Below, piece after piece: positions 8,486-16,416 of a DNA stretch of 64,000 nucleotides (the stretch's first letter is position 1; the number at the start of each line of letters is the position of its first letter). Below the pieces are notes generated by a model. It was not told the DNA's origin and did no database searches. It saw only the letters and a list, made by a program, of their open reading frames with translations. The translations under genes and the position numbers were made by a program. Source of the DNA: VBDM01 sp964430565 (lineage in GTDB: Bacteria > Pseudomonadota > Gammaproteobacteria > Burkholderiales > SG8-39); the NCBI GenBank assembly GCA_964430565.1, contig CAYSFD010000028.1, positions 1-64,000 of the forward strand. Reading direction: 5' to 3'.

Positions 8486-9571
8486 ATGACCAACATCCCG
8501 GGTTTCCGCGAATTGCCCCGTGTCATGCTGGGGGTGCTGTTCATCGCCGCGACGATCGTCGCGAGCTTGTGGATCCTGCAGCCGTTTCTGCCGGCGTTGA
8601 TCTGGGCGACGCTGCTCGTGGTAGCGACATGGCCGCTGATGCGGGTGGCGCAGAAGCGATTGTGGGGCAGGCGCGGCCTTGCCGTGATCGTGATGACGAT
8701 CGCGCTGCTGCTGGTCGTGATCGTCCCGCTCGCGCTCGCCGTGCTGACCCTCATCGAGCATGCCGGTGCCGTTGGCGACTGGCTGAAGACTCTCGTGCAG
8801 GCGAGGATGCCCGCCCCGCCTGGCTGGGTCGAGCAGGTGCCGCTGATCGGTCCGAAGCTCGCTGCCGAATGGCGGGCCATCGCGGCGCTCGGCACCGACG
8901 AGTTGCACTCGCTTGTAACGCCGTATGCGAAGGACGCCGCGCGCTGGACCCTGGGCAAGGCCGGAACTCTCGCGGCGTTTTTCCTGCATCTGCTGCTGAC
9001 TGTGATCATTTCGACGATGCTCTACTATAAGGGTGACGCCGCCGCCGATGGTTTGCGCGCATTCGCGCGGCGACTCGCCGGGTCTCGCGGCGAGCAGGCG
9101 GTCACGCTCGCCGGCCAGGCGATCCGGGCCGTCGCGCTGGGGGTCGTCGTCACCGCGGTCGTGCAGGCCGTGCTCGGGGGCATCGGTCTCGCGGTGGCCG
9201 GCGTGCCGCTGGCGGGTTTCCTGACCGCGCTCATGTTCGTTCTCGCGGTCGCGCAGATCGGCGCCGCGCCGGTGCTGGCGCTGGCGGTGGTCTGGCTCTA
9301 CTGGGGCGGCAGTCCCGTGTGGGGCACGGCGATGCTCGTGTGGACGCTCATCGTCAGCAGTCTCGACAACATCCTGCGCCCGCTCCTGATCAAGCGCGGC
9401 GCCGACCTGCCGCTGGCGCTGATTTTCGCCGGCGTCATCGGCGGGTTGCTTGCCTTCGGCCTGGTCGGGCTTTTCGTCGGGCCGGTGGTGCTGGCGGTCG
9501 CTTATACCCAACTCGCAGCGTGGGTGAGCGAGGATGCCGGGGAGCGCGAGGACTCGACGGCGGCAACGTAA
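8486..9571 (+). CDS. AI-2E family transporter / permease (PerM-like)
   Basis: 361 residues, eight predicted membrane segments in the 2+1+5 pattern of the AI-2E exporter (UPF0118) family. A long soluble stretch (about 95-160) follows the first helices. The conserved end (DNILRPLLIKRGADLP, then FAGVIGGLLAFGLVGLFVGP) is clear. Members export autoinducer-2 or act as Na+/H+ antiporters; the substrate here is unknown. A second, internally deleted copy exists at 795-1028. Confidence 0.88.
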   Translation: MTNIPGFRELPRVMLGVLFIAATIVASLWILQPFLPALIWATLLVVATWPLMRVAQKRLWGRRGLAVIVMTIALLLVVIVPLALAVLTLIEHAGAVGDWLKTLVQARMPAPPGWVEQVPLIGPKLAAEWRAIAALGTDELHSLVTPYAKDAARWTLGKAGTLAAFFLHLLLTVIISTMLYYKGDAAADGLRAFARRLAGSRGEQAVTLAGQAIRAVALGVVVTAVVQAVLGGIGLAVAGVPLAGFLTALMFVLAVAQIGAAPVLALAVVWLYWGGSPVWGTAMLVWTLIVSSLDNILRPLLIKRGADLPLALIFAGVIGGLLAFGLVGLFVGPVVLAVAYTQLAAWVSEDAGEREDSTAAT

Positions 9572-9604
9572 GGTTCCCATCCTTTCCAGATTGGAAGGAT
9601 TACC

Positions 9605-9801
9605 ATGCAAGCGTTCTTCGTTCAGCTGGCCATCATGAAACGCAAACACTCCTGGCGCGCGCTCTTCGCAAAGTTCACGCCCCGTTTGTCCGCCTGTTAC
9701 AACTATCAGCTCTTCAACATCAATTACCAGGGGACACGAAGACTCTCTATCTCGACAGCAGCTGGAACGGCGGAATGCTGTACGGGGCGGTGTATTTCTG
9801 A
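9605..9801 (+). pseudogene. Remnant copy of the 6217 outer-membrane protein, two internal deletions
   Basis: Three blocks of the intact gene survive in order: the N-terminus (FFVQLAIMKRKHSWRALFA, compare FFVHPAIIKRKDPWRALFA), a middle strand (KFTPRLSACYNYQLF, compare KFTPRFSAFYNYQFF), and the last strand (TLYLDSSWNGGMLYGAVYF, compare TLYLDSSWNGGMLYGSVYF). The first deletion keeps frame; the second breaks it. The signal peptide and most barrel strands are gone, so no functional product is expected. Confidence 0.88.
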
Positions 9802-9877
9802 GAAAAGCGGATAGGGAGTCGAATCACGAGTCACAATTCACGAATCACTTTTTGCTTAACCAAGAGGAGAACCTGAA

Positions 9878-10345
9878 ATGAAGCCAGCTTCAATCGTGCT
9901 GTTTGCCCTATCAACTTTGATCGCGCTGCCCGCAGCGGCGCAAACCGCGTCGGACATGCAAATCCTTGCCCAGAAAATCAAGGCCGACAAGAAGCTCGTC
10001 GTCGCGGCCAACATGCAGCTGACCGAGGCCGAGGGCAAGGGCTTCTGGCCGGTGTACGACGCCTACCAGAAGGACCTGCAAGGCATCAACCAGCGCCTCG
10101 CCGCGGTGATCAAGAACTACGCGGACGCCTACAACAAGGGACCGGTGTCGGACGAAACGGCGAAGAAGCTGATCAATGAAGCGATCGCCATCGAGGATGC
10201 GGAAGTGAAGCTCAAGCGCTCCTACGTGCCTCTGCTCGAGAAAGCGATTCCCGGCATGAAGGTCGGCCGTTACTTGCAGATCGAGAACAAGATCCGCGCG
10301 ATCATCAAGTACGAGTTGGCGGCCAATATCCCGCTCGTTCAGTGA
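9878..10345 (+). CDS. Small secreted helical protein, function unknown
   Basis: 155 residues with a clear signal peptide (KPASIVLFALSTLIALPAAAQT). The mature part is almost all helical and charged (AEGKGFWPVYDAYQKDLQ, long Lys/Asp/Glu helices), reminiscent in size and style of periplasmic Spy/CpxP-type or adaptor proteins, but the LTxxQ signature is absent. AGAGGAGAACCTGAA gives a strong ribosome binding site before ATG 9878. It follows the decayed outer-membrane copy, and a deleted copy of this gene follows the intact outer-membrane gene. The pair was therefore once a unit and may have worked together in the envelope. Confidence 0.8.
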   Translation: MKPASIVLFALSTLIALPAAAQTASDMQILAQKIKADKKLVVAANMQLTEAEGKGFWPVYDAYQKDLQGINQRLAAVIKNYADAYNKGPVSDETAKKLINEAIAIEDAEVKLKRSYVPLLEKAIPGMKVGRYLQIENKIRAIIKYELAANIPLVQ

Positions 10346-10581
10346 CGATCCCAGAACTGGAACGTTCGGGAGACGAGCCCGACGCGCAGGTACTCCTCGA
10401 TCAGCCCGAGCTCGGCGATGATCTCGAGGGTCGGCGGCTGGGTGGTGGAGGCGCGCGGATTGTCGTCGACGCTGTCGTGCGCCTCGAGCAGGGTCGCCGT
10501 GTGCCAGAAGCGCGCGCGGGCGAGCGCCGCGACGGTGCCGACCGGTCCCGCGCCGGCGACCAGGATGTTTCGACGAGGCAT
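10339..10581 (-). pseudogene. FAD-dependent aromatic monooxygenase, N-terminal remnant
   Basis: 80 residues give the FAD-binding start of an MhpA/PheA-type flavin hydroxylase: ILVAGAGPVG (dinucleotide-binding GxGxxG), then TLLEAHDSVDDNPRA and PPTLEIIAELG, as in 3-(3-hydroxyphenyl)propionate hydroxylases. Full members are 400-600 residues. The frame stops after TFQFWDRH, exactly where the neighbouring secreted-protein gene ends. The rest of the gene is missing. Confidence 0.8.
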
Positions 10582-10682
10582 GAGTCGCGGCGATTATACT
10601 GACCCGATGAACGCATCGGCGACGATGCGCGCACCCTGGCCTGCGCTGAGTGGATATACTCGCATTTCAAAGGGGGGGATTG

Positions 10683-11636
10683 ATGAGGCCTTTTCTTTTC
10701 TTTTCGGCAATCCTTGTTTCATTCGCAGTGAATGCGCAGCAGTGGCCGCAGAGAACGGTGAAGGTGATCGTCCCCTTCCCGCCCGGCGGAGTCACCGATG
10801 CGGTGGCGCGCATCACCGCGGACTGGCTCACGCAGCGCCTCGGCCAGAGCGTCGTCCCGGAGAACCGGCCCGGCGCGAGCGGCGCCATCGCGGCGGAGCT
10901 GGTCGCGCGCGCCCAGCCCGACGGCTACACACTGTTTTCCGCTGCCACGCCCCAGCTCGCGATCGTGCCTCACGTGCAGAAGATCAGCTACGACCCCGTC
11001 AGGGATTTCGCGCCGATCTCGATCGTCGGCACCAATCCCTTTGCGCTGGGCTGCAACGACAAGCTGCCGGTGAAGACACTGAAGGAGCTGGTGGACTATG
11101 CCGGGGCGCGGCCCGGACAGCTCAGCTATGCGGCGCCCGGCTCGGGTTCCGTCGGGAACCTCTCCATGGCGCTGTTCCTTGCGCGTGCGGGCCTCAAGAT
11201 GGAGGCCGTGCTCTACAAGGGCGGCGGTCCGGCGGTGGCCGACATGGTGGCCGGCCACGTGCCCTGCTACTTCGGCAATCTCAACGAGCTGATTCCCCAC
11301 GCCGGCACTGGCAAGGTGAATATCCTTGCCACCTCGGGGGACACGCGGGCCGCCCAGCTGCCCGGCGTGCCCACGGTGGCGGAGCAGGGCTATCCTGGAT
11401 TCCGCACCATGACCTGGAACGGGTACGTGGCACCGGCGGGGACGCCGGGCGAGATCGTGGATCTCATCGCCCGAGAGATCGCGGCAGGTTGCCGTGACAC
11501 CAACTTCACCGGCCGGCTCAACAAGATCGGCGTAGACGCGGTGTGCAGCACACCCGCGGAGTTCGTGCAGGCGGTGCGCGACGACCTGCAAACCTGGAAG
11601 GAAGCGGTGCAGGCCGCGGGAATCAAGTCGCAATGA
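10683..11636 (+). CDS. Bug-family tripartite tricarboxylate transporter substrate-binding protein
   Basis: 317 residues from ATG 10683, preceded by AAAGGGGGG. A signal peptide (FLFFSAILVSFAVNAQ) is followed by the family hallmark VKVIVPFPPGGVTDAVAR, NRPGASG and GYTLFSAA. Bug proteins bind carboxylates in the periplasm for TctAB-type permeases or for signalling; they are strongly expanded in Burkholderiales and relatives. No TctA/TctB genes are adjacent. Its stop overlaps the ATG of the next gene, so the two binding proteins are translationally coupled. Confidence 0.92.
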   Translation: MRPFLFFSAILVSFAVNAQQWPQRTVKVIVPFPPGGVTDAVARITADWLTQRLGQSVVPENRPGASGAIAAELVARAQPDGYTLFSAATPQLAIVPHVQKISYDPVRDFAPISIVGTNPFALGCNDKLPVKTLKELVDYAGARPGQLSYAAPGSGSVGNLSMALFLARAGLKMEAVLYKGGGPAVADMVAGHVPCYFGNLNELIPHAGTGKVNILATSGDTRAAQLPGVPTVAEQGYPGFRTMTWNGYVAPAGTPGEIVDLIAREIAAGCRDTNFTGRLNKIGVDAVCSTPAEFVQAVRDDLQTWKEAVQAAGIKSQ

Positions 11637-12523
11637 CGCTTCGCCTCGCGATTCCCGACCTGATCTCGCCCTCGTACTTTCCGGCCATCGCTGCGGTCGA
11701 GCTGGGATTCCTCGACGCAAAGCTGGAGCTGCTCTACCCGGTCACCAAGACCTACGAGGACCTGCGCGAGGGCAAGCTGGACTTCGTCGGCGGCGCGTCG
11801 CACGCCGTGCTCTACGCCTTCAAGGACTGGCAGGGAGGGAAACTCCTTTGCGCCCTCGCCCAGCATATGTATTGGTTTTTGATACTGAGAAAATCACTGG
11901 ATGTGAAAAGGGGCGACCTGTCCTGCGTAAGAAATCTTCGAATCGGTGCCGCCCCCGGCCCGGTGGACGGCCTGAAGCAGATGCTGAAGGTCGCCGGCAT
12001 CGATCCGGAGAAAGACCTGACGATCGGGCCCGTGCCCGGATTCAGCGTAGGGCAGACCGCTTCCTTCGGCCTGCTTGCCGCCAAGGCGCTGGAGGAAGGC
12101 AAGATCGACGGCTTCTGGGCCAACGGCATGGGCGCCGAAGTGGCGGTGAAAAGCGGCATCGGCACGCTGGTGCTCGACGCGCGGCGCGACGGCACCGAGC
12201 TGATGAAGGGCTATACGTTCCCGGCGCTGGTGACCAGCCAGAGATTGATCGATGAAAACCCCAAGGCGGCAAGAGCGGCAGTCAACGCCGTGATCGCGGC
12301 GCAGAAAGCGCTGAAAGAAGATCCGAACCGCGCCACCGCAATCGGTAGGAAGCTTTTCCCGCCGGCGGAGGCCGGCATGATCGCCGAGCTGATCCGGCGT
12401 GACCTGCCGTTCTATGACCCGGCGATCTCCGCCCGGAGCGTCGAGTCCATGAACCGCTTCGCGCGCGAGCTCGGCCTGCTCTCCAGGCCGGTGACCTACG
12501 AGGAAGTCGTCTGGACCGGCTGA
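11633..12523 (+). CDS. NMT1/SsuA-like solute-binding protein lacking a signal peptide
   Basis: 296 residues starting in an ATGA overlap with the Bug gene. It begins MTLRLAIPDLISPSYFPAIA, the first strand of the nitrate/sulfonate/thiamine-precursor binding fold, and continues with KLDFVGGASHAVLYAF and PGPVDGLKQMLKVAGIDP. No export signal precedes the fold, so as read it would be cytosolic unless the true start lies inside the upstream gene; that frame has no signal-like stretch. Ligand unknown. It may sense or sequester an aromatic or heterocyclic compound. Confidence 0.75.
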   Translation: MTLRLAIPDLISPSYFPAIAAVELGFLDAKLELLYPVTKTYEDLREGKLDFVGGASHAVLYAFKDWQGGKLLCALAQHMYWFLILRKSLDVKRGDLSCVRNLRIGAAPGPVDGLKQMLKVAGIDPEKDLTIGPVPGFSVGQTASFGLLAAKALEEGKIDGFWANGMGAEVAVKSGIGTLVLDARRDGTELMKGYTFPALVTSQRLIDENPKAARAAVNAVIAAQKALKEDPNRATAIGRKLFPPAEAGMIAELIRRDLPFYDPAISARSVESMNRFARELGLLSRPVTYEEVVWTG

Positions 12524-12560
12524 AGGGCAAGGTGGCGATCGTCACGGGGGCGGGAACCCG
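12508..12560 (+). pseudogene. Short-chain dehydrogenase, N-terminal remnant
   Basis: In the frame overlapping the previous stop, the sequence reads DRLKGKVAIVTGAGTR, the canonical first strand and glycine motif of an SDR. Similarity ends after about 18 codons, where the 3' end of the opposite-strand RDD gene begins. Only the start of the gene survives, so a rearrangement breakpoint lies near 12560. Confidence 0.6.
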
Positions 12561-13000
12561 GCTCCCTTATCAACAACAAGGCGAGTGCCGGCCAGCCGGT
12601 CGTGCAGAAACTGCCGATCGCGATCGAAAAACGCCCAAATAAATCCGGCGCCTAACGACACCAACGAGAGCCAAGCAAGGACGTAGCGCAGCACTGCTTG
12701 GCCGATCCCGATCGACAAGCCGTCACCGCGGACCACCCGCATCTTCCAGGTCTGCATCGGCAAGGTTCGACCACCGCGGCTCCAGCACGCGACAAAATAA
12801 ATTCCCAAGACCAGGAATAAATACAATTGGAAGACGTGACGCATGCTGCCCGAGAGCGGTTCGTTTACCGCAGCAAAGAAAGCCAGGCTGGCGAAGAGCG
12901 CCACGGCAAGAACAACCAGGGCCTCATAGAGCATCGACATCAGGCGCCGCGCCACGCCGGGCGCTTGCGAACCGGGCAGGGCCCGCATGAAGGAACTCAA
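12542..13000 (-). CDS. RDD family membrane protein
   Basis: 152 residues with the RDD-domain arrangement: R-R near the start (VARRLMSMLYEALVV), two membrane segments, the conserved TLPMQTWKMRVV stretch, a third segment and DRDRQFLHDRLAGTRLV. The function of RDD proteins is mostly unknown; some are sodium/proton antiporters. The last residues (GAGFPPP) lie over the SDR remnant and may be non-native, added at a breakpoint. It ends 11 bases upstream of the DUF3106 gene's 3' end on the same strand. Confidence 0.85.
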   Translation of the reverse strand: MSSFMRALPGSQAPGVARRLMSMLYEALVVLAVALFASLAFFAAVNEPLSGSMRHVFQLYLFLVLGIYFVACWSRGGRTLPMQTWKMRVVRGDGLSIGIGQAVLRYVLAWLSLVSLGAGFIWAFFDRDRQFLHDRLAGTRLVVDKGAGFPPP

Positions 13001-13011
13001 AGGCAGAAGGC

Positions 13012-13521
13012 CTATCGGCCAGGTCCCGGGGCAGGGGCGATTTCAGGCGGGGCGGTTTGCTCGGGGGAGGCGGTCGCCGGAGGCTTGGCCTTCGGCGCTG
13101 TCGCGGGAGGCTTGCGCGGCGTGCTTCCCAGCTTGCGCTTCTCCTGTTCTGGAAGTCGGTTGTACTCCTCCCACTGCTCCTTTAACCCCTCTTTTCTCTG
13201 CGGGGGCAATTTCTCCATTTTCTTGTAGCGCGCGCGCGCGGCATCGCGCTCCTTAGGGGTAAGCTTGGCCCACGCCTGCATGCGCCGCTGCGCCCGCGCC
13301 TGCTCGTCGGGTTTCATGTTCGGATAGCGTTTGGCGATGCCGATCCACCGGCGCTTGCGCTCGGGCTCGAAATTGTCCCAGTCGTCGGAAAGCGGCGCGA
13401 GGATCTGCTGCTGCTCAGACGCCAACTCGCCCCACGTTGGGGGTTTTTTCGGCGGTGTAGCGGCGAGGGTAGAGAGCGAAGTGCAGAGCCAAAGTGCTAG
13501 TACGAAGTGCGCTTTAGCCAT
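13012..13521 (-). CDS. DUF3106 family exported protein
   Basis: 169 residues with a signal peptide (KAHFVLALWLCTSLSTLAATP) and the DUF3106 core, a series of short Trp/Arg/Lys motifs of the kind W..L...Q...L.PL...W (WGELASEQQQILAPL, RRWIGIAKRYPNM, RMQAWAKLTPKERDAAR). The C-terminal 40 residues are Pro/Ala rich. Function is unknown. It overlaps the end of the DUF3619 gene and belongs to the sigma-factor cluster, suggesting a periplasmic partner of that regulatory set. Confidence 0.85.
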   Translation of the reverse strand: MAKAHFVLALWLCTSLSTLAATPPKKPPTWGELASEQQQILAPLSDDWDNFEPERKRRWIGIAKRYPNMKPDEQARAQRRMQAWAKLTPKERDAARARYKKMEKLPPQRKEGLKEQWEEYNRLPEQEKRKLGSTPRKPPATAPKAKPPATASPEQTAPPEIAPAPGPGR

Positions 13522-13874
13522 GCATCGAATCCCTTGTCGAGATAGGCGTCCAGCGGCAGGTCGCCAGTTAGCACCGCAGCGTCGATTTCCTCGATCTCGG
13601 CGGCTAGCTGGGAGTCCCGCCAGTGGTTGATTGCGATCAGTCCGAAGATCAGAACTGCCATAGGCAGCAGCACGCGCGGAACAAGCGTGGAAGGCCCCCC
13701 CGATTTGCCAATGATGTTGCCCGCCCAGGCCAATGCGGGAATGCGGGATTCGACACGCTGGCGCGCCAAAGCCTGCTCGCGTGCCGCTTTCAAGCGGACG
13801 AGCTTGCCGGCGTCCAGCTCGAGTCCCTGGTTGAGGTATTGCTTGATTCGGTAGGCGATCTGCTGTTCGTTCAT
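13497..13874 (-). CDS. DUF3619 family protein, putative anti-sigma partner
   Basis: 125 residues. A soluble N-terminal half (NEQQIAYRIKQYLNQGL...LKAAREQALARQ) is followed by one membrane helix (residues about 67-85, VLLPMAVLIFGLIAI) and a short periplasmic C-terminus ending FDAWLKRTS. This topology and its place directly after a sigma-factor gene (overlap of 4 bases) resemble membrane anti-sigma factors, but the family has no assigned role. The anti-sigma idea is inference from position and topology. Confidence 0.82.
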   Translation of the reverse strand: MNEQQIAYRIKQYLNQGLELDAGKLVRLKAAREQALARQRVESRIPALAWAGNIIGKSGGPSTLVPRVLLPMAVLIFGLIAINHWRDSQLAAEIEEIDAAVLTGDLPLDAYLDKGFDAWLKRTSY

Positions 13875-14434
13875 AGCTCAACCCCCTTTGCTCTCAAGGC
13901 CTCCGCCAATGCGTGTGCCGCCCGGGAGCAATGGGTTTTGACGCTGCCCGCAGAGCAACCCATGATAGTCGCGGTCTCGGCAACGTCTAACTCCTCCCAG
14001 TAACGCAGCAGGAACGCCTGCCGTTGACGTTGCGGCAGGCGTTCCAAAGCGTTTTCAATCAATTCAATGACTTGATATCGCTCCAAGCGATCGGCCGGTC
14101 CATCTTTGGTGTTTGACGCATCGGCGCTCTCCAAGGTTTCAAGCGGGTCGCTTTCTTCTTCCCGCCCCGGAGAAAGAGCGGAAAAGAGCGTGACCCACAA
14201 AGACCGGACCTTCTGCCTGCGATAAAAGTCGCGAATCGTGTTCTGCAGGATGCGTTGGAACAGCATCGGCAGTTCATTAACCGGCTTTGCCCCGTACTTT
14301 TCTGCGAGCTTGAACATCGAATCCTGGACGATGTCGAGGGCGTTCTCTGCGTGTCGGACCGCGAACATCGCCTGTTTGTATGCTCGGCGCTCGACGCCTG
14401 CGAGAAACTCGGAAAGTTCGTTTCGAGAGGCCAG
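13871..14434 (-). CDS. RNA polymerase sigma factor, ECF-like (sigma-70 family), likely CTG start
   Basis: The core contains region 2 (AENALDIVQDSMFKLAEKYG, then RILQNTIRDFYRRQKVR) and region 4 (LERLPQRQRQAFLLRYWEE, then AETATIMGCSAGSVKTHCSRA). The first ATG is at 14368 (165 residues), but coding similarity runs 22 codons further: ASRNELSEFLAGVERRAYKQ, which matches the usual N-terminus of these betaproteobacterial factors. That extension begins with CTG 14434, with AGGGA about eight bases upstream, and contains no ATG, GTG or TTG. Either CTG is the start or the extension is untranslated. It heads a sigma-DUF3619-DUF3106-RDD series. Confidence 0.85.
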   Translation of the reverse strand: MASRNELSEFLAGVERRAYKQAMFAVRHAENALDIVQDSMFKLAEKYGAKPVNELPMLFQRILQNTIRDFYRRQKVRSLWVTLFSALSPGREEESDPLETLESADASNTKDGPADRLERYQVIELIENALERLPQRQRQAFLLRYWEELDVAETATIMGCSAGSVKTHCSRAAHALAEALRAKGVEL

Positions 14435-14521
14435 AGGCGCATCCCTTTTTTGGCGGCCAGAGAAGCCGCGGTCCTATTAATCGATGGTATCAAAAGCCCG
14501 ACTCCGATGCAGGGGAAAAAC

Positions 14522-14550
14522 TTGACCATTCAGGCGTCAGCAATTAGGCT
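14522..14550 (+). promoter_or_regulatory. Possible promoter for ilvB
   Basis: TTGACC and TAGGCT are separated by 17 bases, 39 bases before the ilvB start. The -35 box is good, the -10 box poor (3 of 6). Confidence 0.3.
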
Positions 14551-14589
14551 CTAAAGTCTTCGTCGAAGCGAGTTGACACGGGACTTGAA

Positions 14590-16296
14590 ATGGAATTGTC
14601 CGGCGCAGAGATCGTGATCCGGTGCCTTCAAGCCGAGAAGGTCGAATACGTATTCGGCTATCCCGGCGGTGCGGTCCTGTACATCTACGATGAGTTGTTC
14701 AAGCAGGACAAGGTAAAGCACGTCCTCGTTCGCCACGAGCAGGGAGCGGCGCACGCGGCAGACGGTTACTCGCGTTCGAGCGACAAGATCGGCGTGGCGC
14801 TGGTGACCTCGGGACCCGGGGTGACCAATGCCGTCACCGGCATCGCGACGGCCTACATGGATTCGATCCCGATGGTGATCATCACCGGGCAGGTTCCGAC
14901 CCACGCGATCGGACTGGATGCCTTTCAGGAGTGTGACACGGTGGGCATTACCCGGCCGTGCGTGAAGCACAATTTCCTGGTGAAGGACGTCAGGGATCTC
15001 GCCGTTACGATGAAGAAAGCTTTTTATCTCGCCAAGACTGGACGGCCGGGACCGGTGCTCGTCGACATTCCCAAGGACGTGACCAGCGCGAAGTGCGCGT
15101 TTGAGTACCCGGAAACAGTGACGATGCGCTCGTACAACCCGGTGGTTAAGGGGCACCCCGGGCAGATCAAGAAGGCTGCGCAGTTGCTCGCGGACGCAAA
15201 GCGCCCCATGGTCTACACCGGCGGCGGTGTCATCCTCTCGGACGCCTCGAAACAACTGACGAAGCTCGTCAAGATGCTCGGCTTCCCGTGCACCAATACG
15301 CTGATGGGTCTAGGGGGCTATCCCGCGACCGATCCACAGTTTCTCGGCATGCTGGGAATGCATGGTACGTACGAAGCCAACATGGCGATGCAGAATTGCG
15401 ACGTGCTGCTTGCCGTCGGCGCGCGGTTCGATGACCGCGTGATCGGCGACCCGGCGCATTTTGCTCAGGTACAGCGGAAGATCATTCATATCGACATCGA
15501 CCCGTCGTCGATATCCAAGCGCGTAAAGGTCGACGTCCCGATCGTCGGCAACGTTTCCGACGTTCTGGAAGACCTGACTACGCAGCTTGAGGCCGCCGGC
15601 TACAAGCCGGACCAGAAGGCACTGAGCGCCTGGTGGTCGCAGATCGGACTGTGGAAATCCAAGGACTGCCTGAAATACGACAAGAAGAGCACGATCATCA
15701 AGCCGCAGTTCGTGCTCGAGCGGCTCTACGAGATCACCCGGGGCGAGGCTTTTGTCACTTCGGATGTCGGACAGCATCAGATGTGGGCGGCCCAGTTCTA
15801 CAAGTTCGACAAGCCGCGCCGTTGGATCAATTCCGGAGGTTTGGGCACGATGGGTTTCGGCCTTCCCGCGGCCATGGGCGTACGGCTCGCCAATCCGGGA
15901 GCGACCGTCGCGTGCGTTACCGGCGAGGCGAGCTTCCAGATGTGCATCCAGGAGTTGTCCACCTGCAAGCAATACCGCCTGCCGATCAAGATCGTCATCC
16001 TCAACAACAAGTACATGGGAATGGTGCGCCAGTGGCAGCAATTCAACCACGGCAACCGCTATTCGGAGTCCTACATGGACGCTCTACCCGATTTCGTCAA
16101 GCTCGCCGAGAGCTTCGGTCACGTCGGCATGCGTATCGAAAAGCCGGGCGACGTGGAAGCGGCCTTGCGCGAGGCGTTCAAGCGCAAGGATGAACTGGTG
16201 CTGATGGACTTCATCACCGACCAGACCGAAAACGTCTACCCGATGGTCCAGGCCGGCAAGGGCCTGACCGAGATGATCCTTGCCGAGGAGTTGTAA
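14590..16296 (+). CDS. ilvB: Acetolactate synthase large (catalytic) subunit
   Basis: 568 residues; condenses pyruvate with pyruvate or 2-oxobutyrate, the first common step to valine, leucine and isoleucine, using thiamine diphosphate, FAD and Mg2+. The catalytic glutamate is E50 in RHEQGAAHAADGY; the FAD domain lies in the middle; the diphosphate/metal site reads TGEASFQMCIQEL ... NNKYMGMVRQWQ. The metal motif is GEAS instead of the textbook GDGS, a variant I recall in betaproteobacterial enzymes. It is followed by its regulatory subunit ilvN and by ilvC, forming the biosynthetic operon. Confidence 0.96.
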   Translation: MELSGAEIVIRCLQAEKVEYVFGYPGGAVLYIYDELFKQDKVKHVLVRHEQGAAHAADGYSRSSDKIGVALVTSGPGVTNAVTGIATAYMDSIPMVIITGQVPTHAIGLDAFQECDTVGITRPCVKHNFLVKDVRDLAVTMKKAFYLAKTGRPGPVLVDIPKDVTSAKCAFEYPETVTMRSYNPVVKGHPGQIKKAAQLLADAKRPMVYTGGGVILSDASKQLTKLVKMLGFPCTNTLMGLGGYPATDPQFLGMLGMHGTYEANMAMQNCDVLLAVGARFDDRVIGDPAHFAQVQRKIIHIDIDPSSISKRVKVDVPIVGNVSDVLEDLTTQLEAAGYKPDQKALSAWWSQIGLWKSKDCLKYDKKSTIIKPQFVLERLYEITRGEAFVTSDVGQHQMWAAQFYKFDKPRRWINSGGLGTMGFGLPAAMGVRLANPGATVACVTGEASFQMCIQELSTCKQYRLPIKIVILNNKYMGMVRQWQQFNHGNRYSESYMDALPDFVKLAESFGHVGMRIEKPGDVEAALREAFKRKDELVLMDFITDQTENVYPMVQAGKGLTEMILAEEL

Positions 16297-16416
16297 GCCC
16301 GGCACGCGACCGGGTTTGATTAACGTTGGCTGAAGGGAGCCTGGCTCGGCGGCGCCAAGAGCGCCGCGTCGAAGCGGCGTCAAGGACGCCTTGGGCCGGG
16401 CCTCAGCGAGGGAGCA

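Noticed and set aside
9319..9801. 160-codon frame over the permease end and barrel remnant
   Set aside because: Only its last 22 codons are meaningful, as part of the barrel pseudogene; the rest is out of frame with the permease.
10418..11497. 359-codon plus-strand frame over the monooxygenase remnant and Bug gene
   Set aside because: Its sequence is an out-of-frame reading of the Bug gene; the Bug frame has signal peptide and family motifs.
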